A stretch of 12,278 nucleotides of DNA from CAJQQY01 sp964352225 (GCA_964352225.1 CAYGRM010000194.1:1-12278), one strand, 5' to 3'. Positions 1-7,617 are shown, counted from the stretch's first letter. Numbers and translations are program-made. Notes: generated from the sequence alone by a model not told the origin.

Positions 1-660
1 GTTCAAAATAAAGCACAAGAATTTTTGGAAAAAAAATATCGACGAAAAGCAAAAGGTAATCGTATTTATTCCAAAACAGAAATGCCTACCAAAAAAAAGT
101 ACGGAAGTAAAAGAGCAGATGGCTTTTTGGCTTTTCAACATTACGTTTGGGGAAATTACGTAGTCAGTATCGAAGCCAAATCAAAGAAAACTTTACCAGC
201 TATTAAGCCTTATCGAGATGAATTTATTATGGTCAAAAATTGCTTAACCTTTGGCTTTTATTGCTGTGTAGGATCGGGAGCTTTTTTTGCTTTATTCAAA
301 ATGGAGGACAATCTATTTCGGTTTTTAATTCCGATTTATACGTTGATTATCAGCGCTTTAATGTATTCCTTATTTACTTGGAGAAGCTATCGACATCAAA
401 CGATGGATGTTATCGATCAACTAAAACAATACCCTGCCAATGAGAAATGGCTCGCCTTTTCTAAAGATAGTTTTGAATCATTGAACTCGAAAAAGAAAAA
501 TGATTTAAAGAAAATCTGCAAGGCGAGAGGAATTGGATTAATGCTTTATGGAAGAAGAATTTCAGTCCTCAATAAGCCCAAATTCCGCTGGAATTTGGGC
601 GAAGATTTTATCAAATATTATAGTAAAGAGAAAGATGTAAGAGCATTGTTGGAATCATAG
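1..660 (+). CDS. Two-helix membrane protein with a PD-(D/E)XK-like N-terminal domain (5' partial)
   Basis: The frame is open from base 1. A TTG at 25 is the first possible start in view, but codons before it continue the same lysine- and glutamate-rich helix, so the gene most likely begins outside the window. The visible part is 219 codons. Residues about 1-75 are soluble and basic and hold an Asp-Gly pair (D40) followed 18 residues later by a beta-strand ending in Glu-Ala-Lys (E58, K60). This spacing fits the D...ExK active site of Mrr-like PD-(D/E)XK nucleases. Two hydrophobic segments follow (about 79-99 and 105-126). A soluble C-terminal domain of about 90 residues contains the short motif KICKARGIGLM. 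If the assignment is right, this would be a nuclease-fold protein anchored in the inner membrane with both soluble parts in the cytoplasm. Only the motif and the membrane segments are seen; the nuclease function is inferred. The gene ends in a TAG that overlaps a palindrome. Confidence 0.6.
   Translation, partial: VQNKAQEFLEKKYRRKAKGNRIYSKTEMPTKKKYGSKRADGFLAFQHYVWGNYVVSIEAKSKKTLPAIKPYRDEFIMVKNCLTFGFYCCVGSGAFFALFKMEDNLFRFLIPIYTLIISALMYSLFTWRSYRHQTMDVIDQLKQYPANEKWLAFSKDSFESLNSKKKNDLKKICKARGIGLMLYGRRISVLNKPKFRWNLGEDFIKYYSKEKDVRALLES
576..600. other. Perfect hairpin inside a coding region
   Basis: An 11-bp stem with no mismatch (576-586 paired with 590-600) and a 3-nt loop lies about 60 bp before the stop codon of the membrane protein gene. 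The arms read GCCCAAATTCC and its reverse complement. It resembles the stem of an intrinsic terminator but has no T-run after it, so termination here is doubtful. It encodes ordinary residues (PKFRWNLG). Confidence 0.6.
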
Positions 661-785
661 CTTTGCGAACTTTGTGAGAGGACAATCGAGAGTTAGCTAA
701 AGTTCGTAAAGTGTTTTTTTTTAGAAAATCTGCTTTACGAAAACTTGCCTTTCTTTTAGCATTCTCACGGCTTTCGCAAAGCTAT
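657..785. repeat. Long imperfect palindromic element between convergent genes
   Basis: A 129-bp segment folds on itself in three nested blocks. Outer arms 657-669 and 773-785 match over 13 bp. Middle arms 674-679 and 763-768 match over 6 bp. Inner arms 703-711 and 733-741 match over 9 bp. A T-rich apical loop lies at 712-732. The left arm contains the TAG stop codon of the upstream gene, and the right arm ends 6 bp before the stop codon of the leftward lipoprotein gene. The arrangement resembles dispersed palindromic repeats found between genes in many bacteria. It could also help end transcription from both sides. Its sequence (TTTGCGAA core) differs from that of the two elements near the MFS gene. 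Confidence 0.65.
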
Positions 786-791
786 CATTTA

Positions 792-1124
792 TTACATCTC
801 TTGAATATCATGTAAAACAAATGGAGTCGCCGCTCTTCTTTCATTTGGAAAAATTTCTTTTTCAATACCTCTAAATCTTACTTTTTTACCATCAATTTTC
901 CATTTCGCATCCATGTTGCAAGGACTATATCTTTCGCTTTCTCCAACTGAGATTGCAAAAAAGCCTTGCATAACTTCCTTAACTACACCTTCGGTCATTG
1001 GATGAGTTTTAATGTTTTTTCGATCTGGAAGGCAATCTTCAATTGTATCAGAAGTTGTTGTTTTATTATTACAACTAAACAGTAATATAAAACCGAGGAG
1101 TAAAATGTAACAATACTTTTGCAT
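792..1124 (-). CDS. Small predicted lipoprotein of unknown function
   Basis: This 110-residue protein starts with a short hydrophobic segment and a lipobox (LLFSC, with Cys18 as the likely lipidated residue), followed by a Thr/Ser/Asn-rich tether. It should be exported by Sec, processed by signal peptidase II and anchored in the envelope. The remaining 80 or so residues alternate short beta-like stretches and carry the pattern Y-x-P-C-N and later KxDGKKVRFRG. That pattern resembles small beta-barrel-like lipoproteins common in Bacteroidota, but I cannot name a family with confidence. Besides Cys18 there are two cysteines, in the segments DCLPD and SPCN, which could form a disulfide. The ATG start at 1124 puts the signal sequence directly at the N-terminus. 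The gene lies 21 bp after the stop of the AddB-like nuclease gene on the same strand, so it is probably the last gene of that operon. No functional link to the nuclease is evident. Confidence 0.75.
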   Translation of the reverse strand: MQKYCYILLLGFILLFSCNNKTTTSDTIEDCLPDRKNIKTHPMTEGVVKEVMQGFFAISVGESERYSPCNMDAKWKIDGKKVRFRGIEKEIFPNERRAATPFVLHDIQEM

Positions 1125-1145
1125 AATTATAAGTTTTGAATTTTA

Positions 1146-3887
1146 TTAATCTAAAACATCAATTAAAGTTCGATAATCATCGAAAAAAGCACCTCCATCT
1201 TTCATTTCCAAAAGGTCAAAAAGTTCGCCTGAATAGGCATCTTCCAGATCCAATTTGGTGTGTTCTGTTCTCACTTCGATTTGTCCTCTTTTTAATTGAG
1301 CCAATCGCCAATTATAAGTTTTTTCCATTTTCTCTAAAATGGATTGATTGATATTGATATGATCCGAATCAGGAGCAACTGCTTCTACTTCATTGATTGC
1401 CAGAGAGTTACGAGCGATCATTTTTCCTTCTTCCAAGATGAAATAAGCGGTATGAGCCCAAGTTTCATCAGTAGTTAATAATTTAGAATACATCACTAAT
1501 TGTAAATCTTCTTCATTTTTAATCATCATTTTCCGACGGGTTGCTCCACGCCATTTTAAATCTATGACTAATTTTTCATCCCCTTTTTCCAAAACCAAAT
1601 CTGCCTTAGCTTTGATATCTATATTATTGAATTTTCCTTGCAAATCCATTTCAGATTCATGAACCTTCCATCCATTTTTTTGAATCATCGAAACCAAACT
1701 CCAAGAGGCATATTTTATTTTATTTAAAAAACTAATCCGCTCAGGCCCTCGCCCGTACATCAATAATACAGCCCCCTCCCGAGCCAATAAAGTGTTTGCT
1801 TTGGTATCAATCCATTGTTCTATCTGACGTTTATTCCAACTTTGAATATCTTCTTTGAAAAGTAATTCAAAAAATCGATGCGACAAATTTCCCATCATCG
1901 TGGTATCACGAACAATACTTAAAATAGAGGATTTTTGTAGTTTAATTTTATGTCGAAAAACCCATTGGTAAGGATAATAAAAAAGCGAATCTAAGCTAGT
2001 GAAAGTTTCAAAATTTCGACCCGATTTATCTTGATAATCAGGTAATAATCGATTCGAATTATCTATCGTAATAAATGGTTTTGGTCGTCCAAAATTTTGC
2101 TTTTCTAATAATATTTTGGTTGGCGTTTCAAAGTGCTTTTGGATAGCTTCTTTCCCCTTTTCGGTATCGACATCAAAAGAAATATCTTTTATGTTCTCAA
2201 AAGTCCCTTCCAAAACATCATGCAAAGGATGTGGAAAGACAGGAGAACCATCAACCATCTCAGGCATTACCAAAATTAGTCGTTTTTGGGTACGCAAGAC
2301 TGGCCGGCCTCGTTGCCAAATTAAGAGTTGGTTTTTATCTTCAGGAGACATTAAATGAATACCATTTTCTTCTAAAAAATCTAATTCAGTTTGGTACCAA
2401 CGAGAGAAAAAATGATCAGGTTCGTTACTCGAAAAATTCCACCATAACAATTCATTTACATTATCTAAAATTGCACTTGATTGATGTACGAAAGGGAAAT
2501 TTCCCATTTCTGTATCTCTAAATTGAATTGGTGATGGTTCGTAAATCGTTCGAACAATACGCTCTAATTCTAAGTTAGTCAACTGTGTCTCTGAATCAGG
2601 AAGAGCCATTAATAAATCTTTGACTCTCGTAGCTTGGCTACTTAAAACTTGCATGGAAGTATTTTTTTCCCCAGAGTTTTTAAACTCTTCATTGGCCCAG
2701 TTTTCTAAATAGTTAAAAATTACAATGGCTTCATCCTTTGGTACTTTTTGATCAATCCGATAACGAGTTCTACCAAACCAAAAGTCATATTGATTCTTAA
2801 TATCTCGAACATCAATCGAACTATCTTCCTTAGCAGCTTCTTCTAAGTTTTCAAAATATTGAGCCACCATTGCTCGCCATCGATCACTATTTATTCCTGG
2901 AGTTTGTGCCATTACTCTGGCTATTTCTAATGCCAAATCATCAGTTAATGGCTTCACCGAGAGCGAAACAAATTCCAAAATTTTAAATGGGTCGATTGGT
3001 TGCCATAAAAAGGTGGTTACCAATTTTAAGATTTGTAAACTTGGTCGAGCTAAGGAAGCTGACAAAATTCCAAGACTCGGAAGTCCCTCCTGAATGAATG
3101 CATTATCTAATGCTCTACTTTTCTCAGGAATCAAGCATAGCGGTTGAAAAGATTTGTTTTTTAGAAAAAAACTAGCGAGCCAAGCTGCGGCATGAGTTTC
3201 TCTTTTGGACTTAATTAACAATATACTTCCGTCATTTTTAAGCTTATGCTTTTGACCGATAGAAAGTTCTTTTTTTAATACTTTTTGGAAAGTGGAAAGG
3301 TCAGAATTTTGTGAAATAACCAACTGGTCATTGGTGGCTAATTGGGCTCCTTTTTCTTCTAGTTTTTTAAATAAAACTTGGAAATGTTGAGGAAGAAAAT
3401 CTATTGGTTCATTAATAACAATATCCGTAAATGGTTGATTATGAGCATTTAATGCTAAAAGTACTGCTCGAAACCGATCTGAAAAACCAGGGGAAAGGAT
3501 CAAGTCATTTTCAGTATTTGTAAAAATTCCTTCAATTGCTGCAATGGTTTTTAAACGTTGAGGAGTAGCTGAATTAGAGGCAAAATCCCAGCCGCCTAAA
3601 AGCAATTCATCCCGCATCAAAAGCAGGGTAGTAGAGGTCGCAAATTGATCAGCGTCAAAGGAAGTTTTATAAAATGCATCTGCATGATCTCGAAGATGAA
3701 TTTGAAGCGCTTGACGATATTGTTCAATCCGTAGATGTTCATTATTATTAGGGTGACCAGCTAATCCCAAATGAGATTCTAGACAAATTATCAAACCCTG
3801 TTTTCCTAAATAATTAGTATTCCCAACCGTATTCTCACTTTTTGGATAAACTAAATCATCTAATTGTAAACCAAAATATATTTTCAT
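1146..3887 (-). CDS. AddB/RecB-like PD-(D/E)XK nuclease, large protein with degenerate helicase region
   Basis: The 913-residue protein has a RecB-family nuclease domain at its C-terminus with all expected motifs in order: GNLSH (G666, H670), D763 in KADLV, the D-x-K motif at 776-778 (DLK), and Q796-x3-Y800. The conserved region before the domain (SLDSLFYYPY, 631-640) matches the usual lead-in. The N-terminal 600 residues look like a degenerate UvrD-type helicase as in AddB: a Rossmann-like stretch at about 222-241, and a 2A-like stretch at about 265-310 (GILSAS ... DPFKILEFV). No Walker A motif is seen. AddB proteins often bind an Fe-S cluster through four cysteines; this one has only C35 and C251, so no cluster is expected. 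The likely role is end-processing of double-strand breaks with an AddA-like helicase encoded elsewhere. A defence role is also possible. The start at 3887 is the first ATG of the frame, 31 bp after the upstream glycosyltransferase stop. Confidence 0.85.
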   Translation of the reverse strand: MKIYFGLQLDDLVYPKSENTVGNTNYLGKQGLIICLESHLGLAGHPNNNEHLRIEQYRQALQIHLRDHADAFYKTSFDADQFATSTTLLLMRDELLLGGWDFASNSATPQRLKTIAAIEGIFTNTENDLILSPGFSDRFRAVLLALNAHNQPFTDIVINEPIDFLPQHFQVLFKKLEEKGAQLATNDQLVISQNSDLSTFQKVLKKELSIGQKHKLKNDGSILLIKSKRETHAAAWLASFFLKNKSFQPLCLIPEKSRALDNAFIQEGLPSLGILSASLARPSLQILKLVTTFLWQPIDPFKILEFVSLSVKPLTDDLALEIARVMAQTPGINSDRWRAMVAQYFENLEEAAKEDSSIDVRDIKNQYDFWFGRTRYRIDQKVPKDEAIVIFNYLENWANEEFKNSGEKNTSMQVLSSQATRVKDLLMALPDSETQLTNLELERIVRTIYEPSPIQFRDTEMGNFPFVHQSSAILDNVNELLWWNFSSNEPDHFFSRWYQTELDFLEENGIHLMSPEDKNQLLIWQRGRPVLRTQKRLILVMPEMVDGSPVFPHPLHDVLEGTFENIKDISFDVDTEKGKEAIQKHFETPTKILLEKQNFGRPKPFITIDNSNRLLPDYQDKSGRNFETFTSLDSLFYYPYQWVFRHKIKLQKSSILSIVRDTTMMGNLSHRFFELLFKEDIQSWNKRQIEQWIDTKANTLLAREGAVLLMYGRGPERISFLNKIKYASWSLVSMIQKNGWKVHESEMDLQGKFNNIDIKAKADLVLEKGDEKLVIDLKWRGATRRKMMIKNEEDLQLVMYSKLLTTDETWAHTAYFILEEGKMIARNSLAINEVEAVAPDSDHININQSILEKMEKTYNWRLAQLKRGQIEVRTEHTKLDLEDAYSGELFDLLEMKDGGAFFDDYRTLIDVLD

Positions 3888-3918
3888 ATCGTATGCTTAA
3901 AAAATCAATTTATCTAAA

Positions 3919-5526
3919 TTATTCTTCTATCTTTTTTTCTATTGGTCTAAGGTCGTAGACAAAAATACTATTTTCAAAACTTCCCATGGGATACTTTATG
4001 AATTCTTTTAAATTTTCATGATCAAGATATTTTTTCTCCGTTACGATCAGATAATTGGCTCCCATTTCTTTAAAACTATAAAAAACCCATGGTTCAAATG
4101 GCCGACCAGCAAGGGCGTATTCATTCCAACCTTTAAGGTTAAAATAATTCAAATTGAAGTTGGGACTTGCATCAGAAATACTAATTACACTTTGCGGATA
4201 TTCAATTCCAAGGTCTTTTAAAAAAGCTCTAGCTTCTAATTTTTTTTCAAAAGAGGTATCATAATTTTCATTAAAAATAAAGGCTTCATTATATTTAGTT
4301 TCTACTATTTTTTGAGCATTATTAAGATTAAAAATGACAAAAAATGCAATGACTATTTTAGTTAAAAAATGATTTCCAATTTTGGAAAACTTATTTTTTA
4401 ACAAATAAAAAGATGTAATAAAAACGGAAGCTGGAAAAATCATCATTTCAATGGCATAATATTCATGCACAAAAAATTGTCGATAAAAAATGAGGAAAGT
4501 TCCAACTATTCCAAGAAAGATGAAAAGGTTGAATGTGTATAAAAGTTTTGGTTGTTTTTTTCTCAAAAAGAATAGAATAAAAAAGGTAGAACTAAAAACT
4601 ATATATCGAGTAATTCGATGATAATAGTCAGGTGCTCCTACTTTGATAATCCAATGCCAAGTTTCAGTTATAGCAGGTTCTACTAGTGACCAAATGGGAC
4701 GAGTCTTAGTTATGAAAATAGTACAATTATGAAACTCATTATAATTCTTAACCCATAAAATCCAAGCAGCAATAATGGCAAAAACGCCTAGGAGAAGTGG
4801 TAAATTTAACCAACCATTTTTAAAAATTTTTCCTTCCTTTTTAAATTTAACCAAATTGATTTGTTCCAAAAAGAAAATAATACAAATTGTAATAAATGGA
4901 ATTAGGATGGTCACCTTGGTAAGTCCTGCCAAAAGAAATGTTAGACAACTTAAAAAGAGCCACTTTCGGTTTTCGGTGGTGAAAAAATAATAGAAAAAAA
5001 GAACTCCGATAAATGATAATCCTAAAGCTGGTGTATTTGGAATATAATTAAAGCCATAAAAAGCTAGGATAGGAGATCCCATTAAAAGTAGCGGAACAGC
5101 TAATGCATAAAAAACATCATGAGTCAAATGCAATGTCAACTTTGAAATGGAAAAATACCCGATACCTAAAATGAAAAAATCTAATAACCTTAAAACGCCA
5201 TCATGTGGATGAAATACATGCCAAATCATGGCGGAGAGATAATATAAAATAGGAAATTCACTAGGACTACCTAGACCTTCTCCAGCCATATTATGATGAA
5301 CACTAGGCTGGAAAAATTTCATCCCATCATTATAATATGTTTGAACGAAGGCGCAGGAATCGGTTTGACGCCAGCTATGTGGTCCAAATGGTGCAAAATG
5401 GAAAATTTCAAAATAATTAAAAAACCAACTCACTCCTAAAATGGAAATACCAAATAAAATGATATGGATAAAATCTATATTATCCACCCATTTAGAAATA
5501 AAATTTTTAGGCTTGGCGTTGTTCAT
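3919..5526 (-). CDS. GT-C membrane glycosyltransferase (GT39/ArnT-like)
   Basis: This 535-residue multi-pass protein has about ten or more hydrophobic segments between residues 20 and 400, then a soluble C-terminal domain of about 130 residues facing the periplasm. After the first helix comes a loop with WRQTD (52-56), whose Asp sits where GT-C enzymes keep their catalytic acidic residue. A second conserved loop carries SEFPILYY (E90). A third motif, HEYYAIE at 354-360, lies in a later periplasmic loop. Enzymes of this type move a sugar from a polyprenyl-phosphate carrier to a lipid, glycan or protein on the periplasmic face. The substrate here cannot be told. The gene is the first of a leftward set with the AddB-like nuclease and the lipoprotein, and its start faces the small exported protein at 5730. 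Its final segment resembles in layout the end of the second glycosyltransferase at 11719. Confidence 0.85.
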   Translation of the reverse strand: MNNAKPKNFISKWVDNIDFIHIILFGISILGVSWFFNYFEIFHFAPFGPHSWRQTDSCAFVQTYYNDGMKFFQPSVHHNMAGEGLGSPSEFPILYYLSAMIWHVFHPHDGVLRLLDFFILGIGYFSISKLTLHLTHDVFYALAVPLLLMGSPILAFYGFNYIPNTPALGLSFIGVLFFYYFFTTENRKWLFLSCLTFLLAGLTKVTILIPFITICIIFFLEQINLVKFKKEGKIFKNGWLNLPLLLGVFAIIAAWILWVKNYNEFHNCTIFITKTRPIWSLVEPAITETWHWIIKVGAPDYYHRITRYIVFSSTFFILFFLRKKQPKLLYTFNLFIFLGIVGTFLIFYRQFFVHEYYAIEMMIFPASVFITSFYLLKNKFSKIGNHFLTKIVIAFFVIFNLNNAQKIVETKYNEAFIFNENYDTSFEKKLEARAFLKDLGIEYPQSVISISDASPNFNLNYFNLKGWNEYALAGRPFEPWVFYSFKEMGANYLIVTEKKYLDHENLKEFIKYPMGSFENSIFVYDLRPIEKKIEE

Positions 5527-5658
5527 ATTATTGATGAAGACCTACTTTGTATGATTTGTTCTTGAATAAGAAGAAGCGAATATAAAACTAAATTTGGTAG
5601 TTTTAGAAACTGAATTGGATAAGGGTAAAATAATTTAATTAATATATTTTTGATCTGA

Positions 5659-5666
5659 TATATTTG
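5659..5666 (+). promoter_or_regulatory. Candidate Bacteroidota -7 box
   Basis: The octamer TATATTTG fits the TAnnTTTG consensus exactly and lies 63 bp before the ATG at 5730. No good TTG -33 element is seen at the right spacing, so the call rests on the -7 box alone. The resulting leader would be about 55 nt and AT-rich. Confidence 0.4.
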
Positions 5667-5729
5667 GGAAAAGTTCAACTAATCAACATTCGAAACTTTA
5701 CTTTTTTACAAAAAAAACTATTTAAAATT

Positions 5730-6170
5730 ATGAAAAACTGTTTCAGGCTTACAATCTTATTCGCCATGTTTTTATGCTTTTTACCGAATTTAAATGCCTT
5801 TGTTGTTGACGTCAAACCTGCCAAAGAAAAGACAACTGTTGAGAATTTTTCCAAAGATAAAACCTATAAAAAAATATCAAAAAAGGAATTAAGAAAATTA
5901 AACAGGCAAAATAAGAAAGCAAAAAGATGGTCAAAATTTCAAAAGAAGTGGGAAATGCGGAAGGCTAAAAAAAGAAGATTTTTTGGTGGAGCGACTGATG
6001 ATATTCGATTCAAATTGGGATTGATTTTATTTGCGGCTTCTTTGTTAATTGGGATTTTAGCAAGAGTTCCTCTTTTTGGAGGATTGTTTGGAATACTTGC
6101 AGGTCTGACGGGACTGGGTCGGTTTGGTGATGATGTTTCTGGCTTTGTTGGATTATTATTAGTGGTTTGA
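5730..6170 (+). CDS. Small exported protein with two C-terminal membrane helices, unknown function
   Basis: The frame could start at a TTG at 5664, but the ATG at 5730 begins directly with a good signal peptide (MKNCFRLTILFAMFLC..., likely cut after LNA at about residue 22). I chose that start, which gives 146 residues. The mature part begins with about 65 residues that are very rich in lysine and arginine, including KKELRKLNRQNKKAKRW, and end in KKRRFFGG. Two glycine-rich hydrophobic segments follow (about 98-111 and 116-146), separated by a short turn. A basic, exported N-terminal half with a membrane C-terminus suggests binding to an acidic partner such as peptidoglycan-linked glycan or lipid headgroups, but this is only inference. 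I do not recognise the family. The gene stands alone on this strand, divergent from the glycosyltransferase, and ends at a shared terminator with the acyltransferase gene. Confidence 0.65.
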   Translation: MKNCFRLTILFAMFLCFLPNLNAFVVDVKPAKEKTTVENFSKDKTYKKISKKELRKLNRQNKKAKRWSKFQKKWEMRKAKKRRFFGGATDDIRFKLGLILFAASLLIGILARVPLFGGLFGILAGLTGLGRFGDDVSGFVGLLLVV

Positions 6171-6229
6171 TATGAAGGAGTATTTAGCAAATTTAAACTA
6201 GCTTCCTTCGATTTCAATTAAAGAAATTT

Positions 6230-6274
6230 AAAATACTCACAAGGTGACTTCGATCAACTTTGTGAGTATTTTTT
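6230..6274. terminator. Bidirectional intrinsic terminator
   Basis: A perfect 13-bp stem (6230-6242 with 6260-6272) extended by a few more pairs around a short loop is followed by TTTTTT on the plus strand. On the minus strand the stem is followed by TTTTAAATTT. It sits between the convergent genes ending at 6170 and 6280, so it can stop both transcripts. Confidence 0.8.
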
Positions 6275-6279
6275 ATTGG

Positions 6280-7407
6280 CTACCTTTTTTTAATCAATGC
6301 CAATCGTTCTCTCATTTCTAAAAATGGCTTTTCCAAAAATCGAAACGACAACATACTCACCAATGCACTTGCGCCAAAAGTGATCACCATAAATATTCCA
6401 ACTGTCCACCAATCATCCATCAATATTTTATGATTTAAAAAATATTGAAAAAGCATATGGATAAAAATTAAATGATAAACGTAAAGTCCAAAACTGATTT
6501 TTCCCAAATATGAAATAAGGTGGTTATCCGTGATTTTTATTTTTGAATTGGGAGGAATAAAAATGGCAATCAAAAAAATAAATGCCGTGGCGATTATAGT
6601 AGGCCGAATAATCGAAATAAGGAAAAATTGCTCCGGTAAGAGTTGACTTTGAAAAACGATCATTAAAATGATTGCTAATATATAAAGGTATTTTTTTGTC
6701 AAAGATATGTTTTCAATAATTGCCACTAGTCGATCATATTTTGTAACTGCCACCCATCCAAGAATACCTCCGATGGAAAAATAATCCATATTTGTGAATA
6801 GATCATTTTGTTGAATCATAGAATTTCCCCAAATCATTGGATCAAAATATCGTGCTGTCCAAGCTATAAAAATACCCGAAATTAAGAAAGTCAAAATCCT
6901 TTTTTGTGGAACCAAAAAAAGCATAATCATCCAAGTAATATAAAAGTGTTCTTCAATACATAATGACCAAAAAACAGAAAGAGGCGTTGTTTTTGGAAAA
7001 TTATCAGCAAGGAGCATTTGATAATTTTCTAGAAAGGTGAAAGAGAATCTCCAGTCTAAATTATAACCTCCACCGATCATATGAAAACCAATTTTTTCTT
7101 TTAAATCATAAGGTAAAATGAAGGCAAGACCAACTAAGAAAAAGAAGAGCGGATAGATTCGCAAACTCCTTCTGATGAAAAATTTTCGAAGGTTAATTTT
7201 CCCTTTATTGATTTTTTCAAAAACTAATAAATAGGTAATTAAAAAACCGCTGAGCACAAAAAAGAAGCTTACTCCAATTCCACCCCCGCTTTTTAAAAAT
7301 GAAAATATAGGAAAATCACCTTGCAATGGAATATGCAATAGATAGACCTTCAAAAAGGCAAAAAATCGTAGGGCGTCAAGCGTATGAAATCGACGTTTTT
7401 GTTCCAT
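6280..7407 (-). CDS. Acyltransferase family 3 membrane protein (OafA-like)
   Basis: The 375-residue integral membrane protein shows the usual family landmarks. They are LDALRFFAF near the N-terminus with R14 and the catalytic-type H25 in the first helix, GVSFFFVLSGFLIT at 45-58, the RRSLRIYP block at 79-86, and SVFWSLCIEEHFY at 144-156. Late features are GKISFGLYVYH (302-312) and the C-terminal FRFLEKPF (355-362). Such proteins transfer acyl groups, often acetyl, across the membrane to sugars of O-antigen, peptidoglycan or exopolysaccharide. The length is normal for a stand-alone member without an extra SGNH domain. The acceptor is unknown, but neighbouring glycosyltransferases make a surface glycan plausible. 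The gene appears to be transcribed alone from a divergent region shared with the histidine kinase. The ATG at 7407 places the first conserved motif within 10 residues of the start. Confidence 0.9.
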   Translation of the reverse strand: MEQKRRFHTLDALRFFAFLKVYLLHIPLQGDFPIFSFLKSGGGIGVSFFFVLSGFLITYLLVFEKINKGKINLRKFFIRRSLRIYPLFFFLVGLAFILPYDLKEKIGFHMIGGGYNLDWRFSFTFLENYQMLLADNFPKTTPLSVFWSLCIEEHFYITWMIMLFLVPQKRILTFLISGIFIAWTARYFDPMIWGNSMIQQNDLFTNMDYFSIGGILGWVAVTKYDRLVAIIENISLTKKYLYILAIILMIVFQSQLLPEQFFLISIIRPTIIATAFIFLIAIFIPPNSKIKITDNHLISYLGKISFGLYVYHLIFIHMLFQYFLNHKILMDDWWTVGIFMVITFGASALVSMLSFRFLEKPFLEMRERLALIKKR

Positions 7408-7435
7408 TGTAATTTATATCTGAACTAAAAGAGGG

Positions 7436-7443
7436 CAAATTTA
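7436..7443 (-). promoter_or_regulatory. Candidate -7 box for the acyltransferase gene
   Basis: On the minus strand these bases read TAAATTTG, an exact TAnnTTTG match, about 29 bp before the ATG. A TTTTTTGG tract lies further upstream around 7469-7476, but its spacing (about 26 bp) is longer than usual for a -33 element. Confidence 0.45.
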
Positions 7444-7513
7444 AAACAATAATTCAGATGATTCTTTTCCAAAAAACGCTGATTGTGAAAAGATGCATAC
7501 AAACGGCATCAAA

Positions 7514-7542
7514 TTTGTTTAATTGTAATATGATATAGTTTG
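7514..7542 (+). promoter_or_regulatory. Weak candidate promoter for the histidine kinase gene
   Basis: TTTG at 7514-7517 is followed 16 bp later by TATAGTTTG (7534-7542). This resembles the Bacteroidota -33/-7 pair, but the -7 half has one base too many between TA and TTTG. It would leave a leader of about 70 nt before the ATG at 7618. Confidence 0.3.
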
Positions 7543-7617
7543 ATGTATAATTTTAAATATATTTTATACTAGATCGGCCAAATAGAATTATCAAAATTCA
7601 ATAATCACTAAACGAAT

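Noticed and set aside
25..27. TTG at 25 as the true start of the first gene
   Set aside because: The frame is open upstream to base 1 with similar composition, and there is no promoter or leader in view; a truncated gene is more likely.
2116..2521. Two plus-strand open frames inside the nuclease gene
   Set aside because: They lie opposite a gene with intact motifs and give low-complexity translations without recognisable features.
1..3887. A defence island built on the two nuclease-like genes
   Set aside because: The genes are convergent, separated by a palindrome and a lipoprotein gene, and no methylase, NTPase, toxin or other defence partner is visible.
5664..5729. Longer N-terminus for the small exported protein from a TTG at 5664
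   Set aside because: It would place 22 residues in front of a good signal peptide, and it overlaps the candidate -7 promoter box; the ATG at 5730 is the better start.
5939..6217. Minus-strand frame rich in Pro, Asn and Ser opposite the small exported protein
   Set aside because: Its composition is what results from reading glycine- and lysine-rich codons backwards; there is no signal or motif of its own.
668..6266. Shared 11-mer AACTTTGTGAG in the 657-785 palindrome and the 6230-6274 terminator
   Set aside because: The match does not extend further and the two structures differ, so common origin is not supported.
7464..7492. Short inverted repeat CTTTTC/GAAAAG in the divergent promoter region
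   Set aside because: Six base pairs with a 17-base loop in AT-rich DNA is expected by chance.
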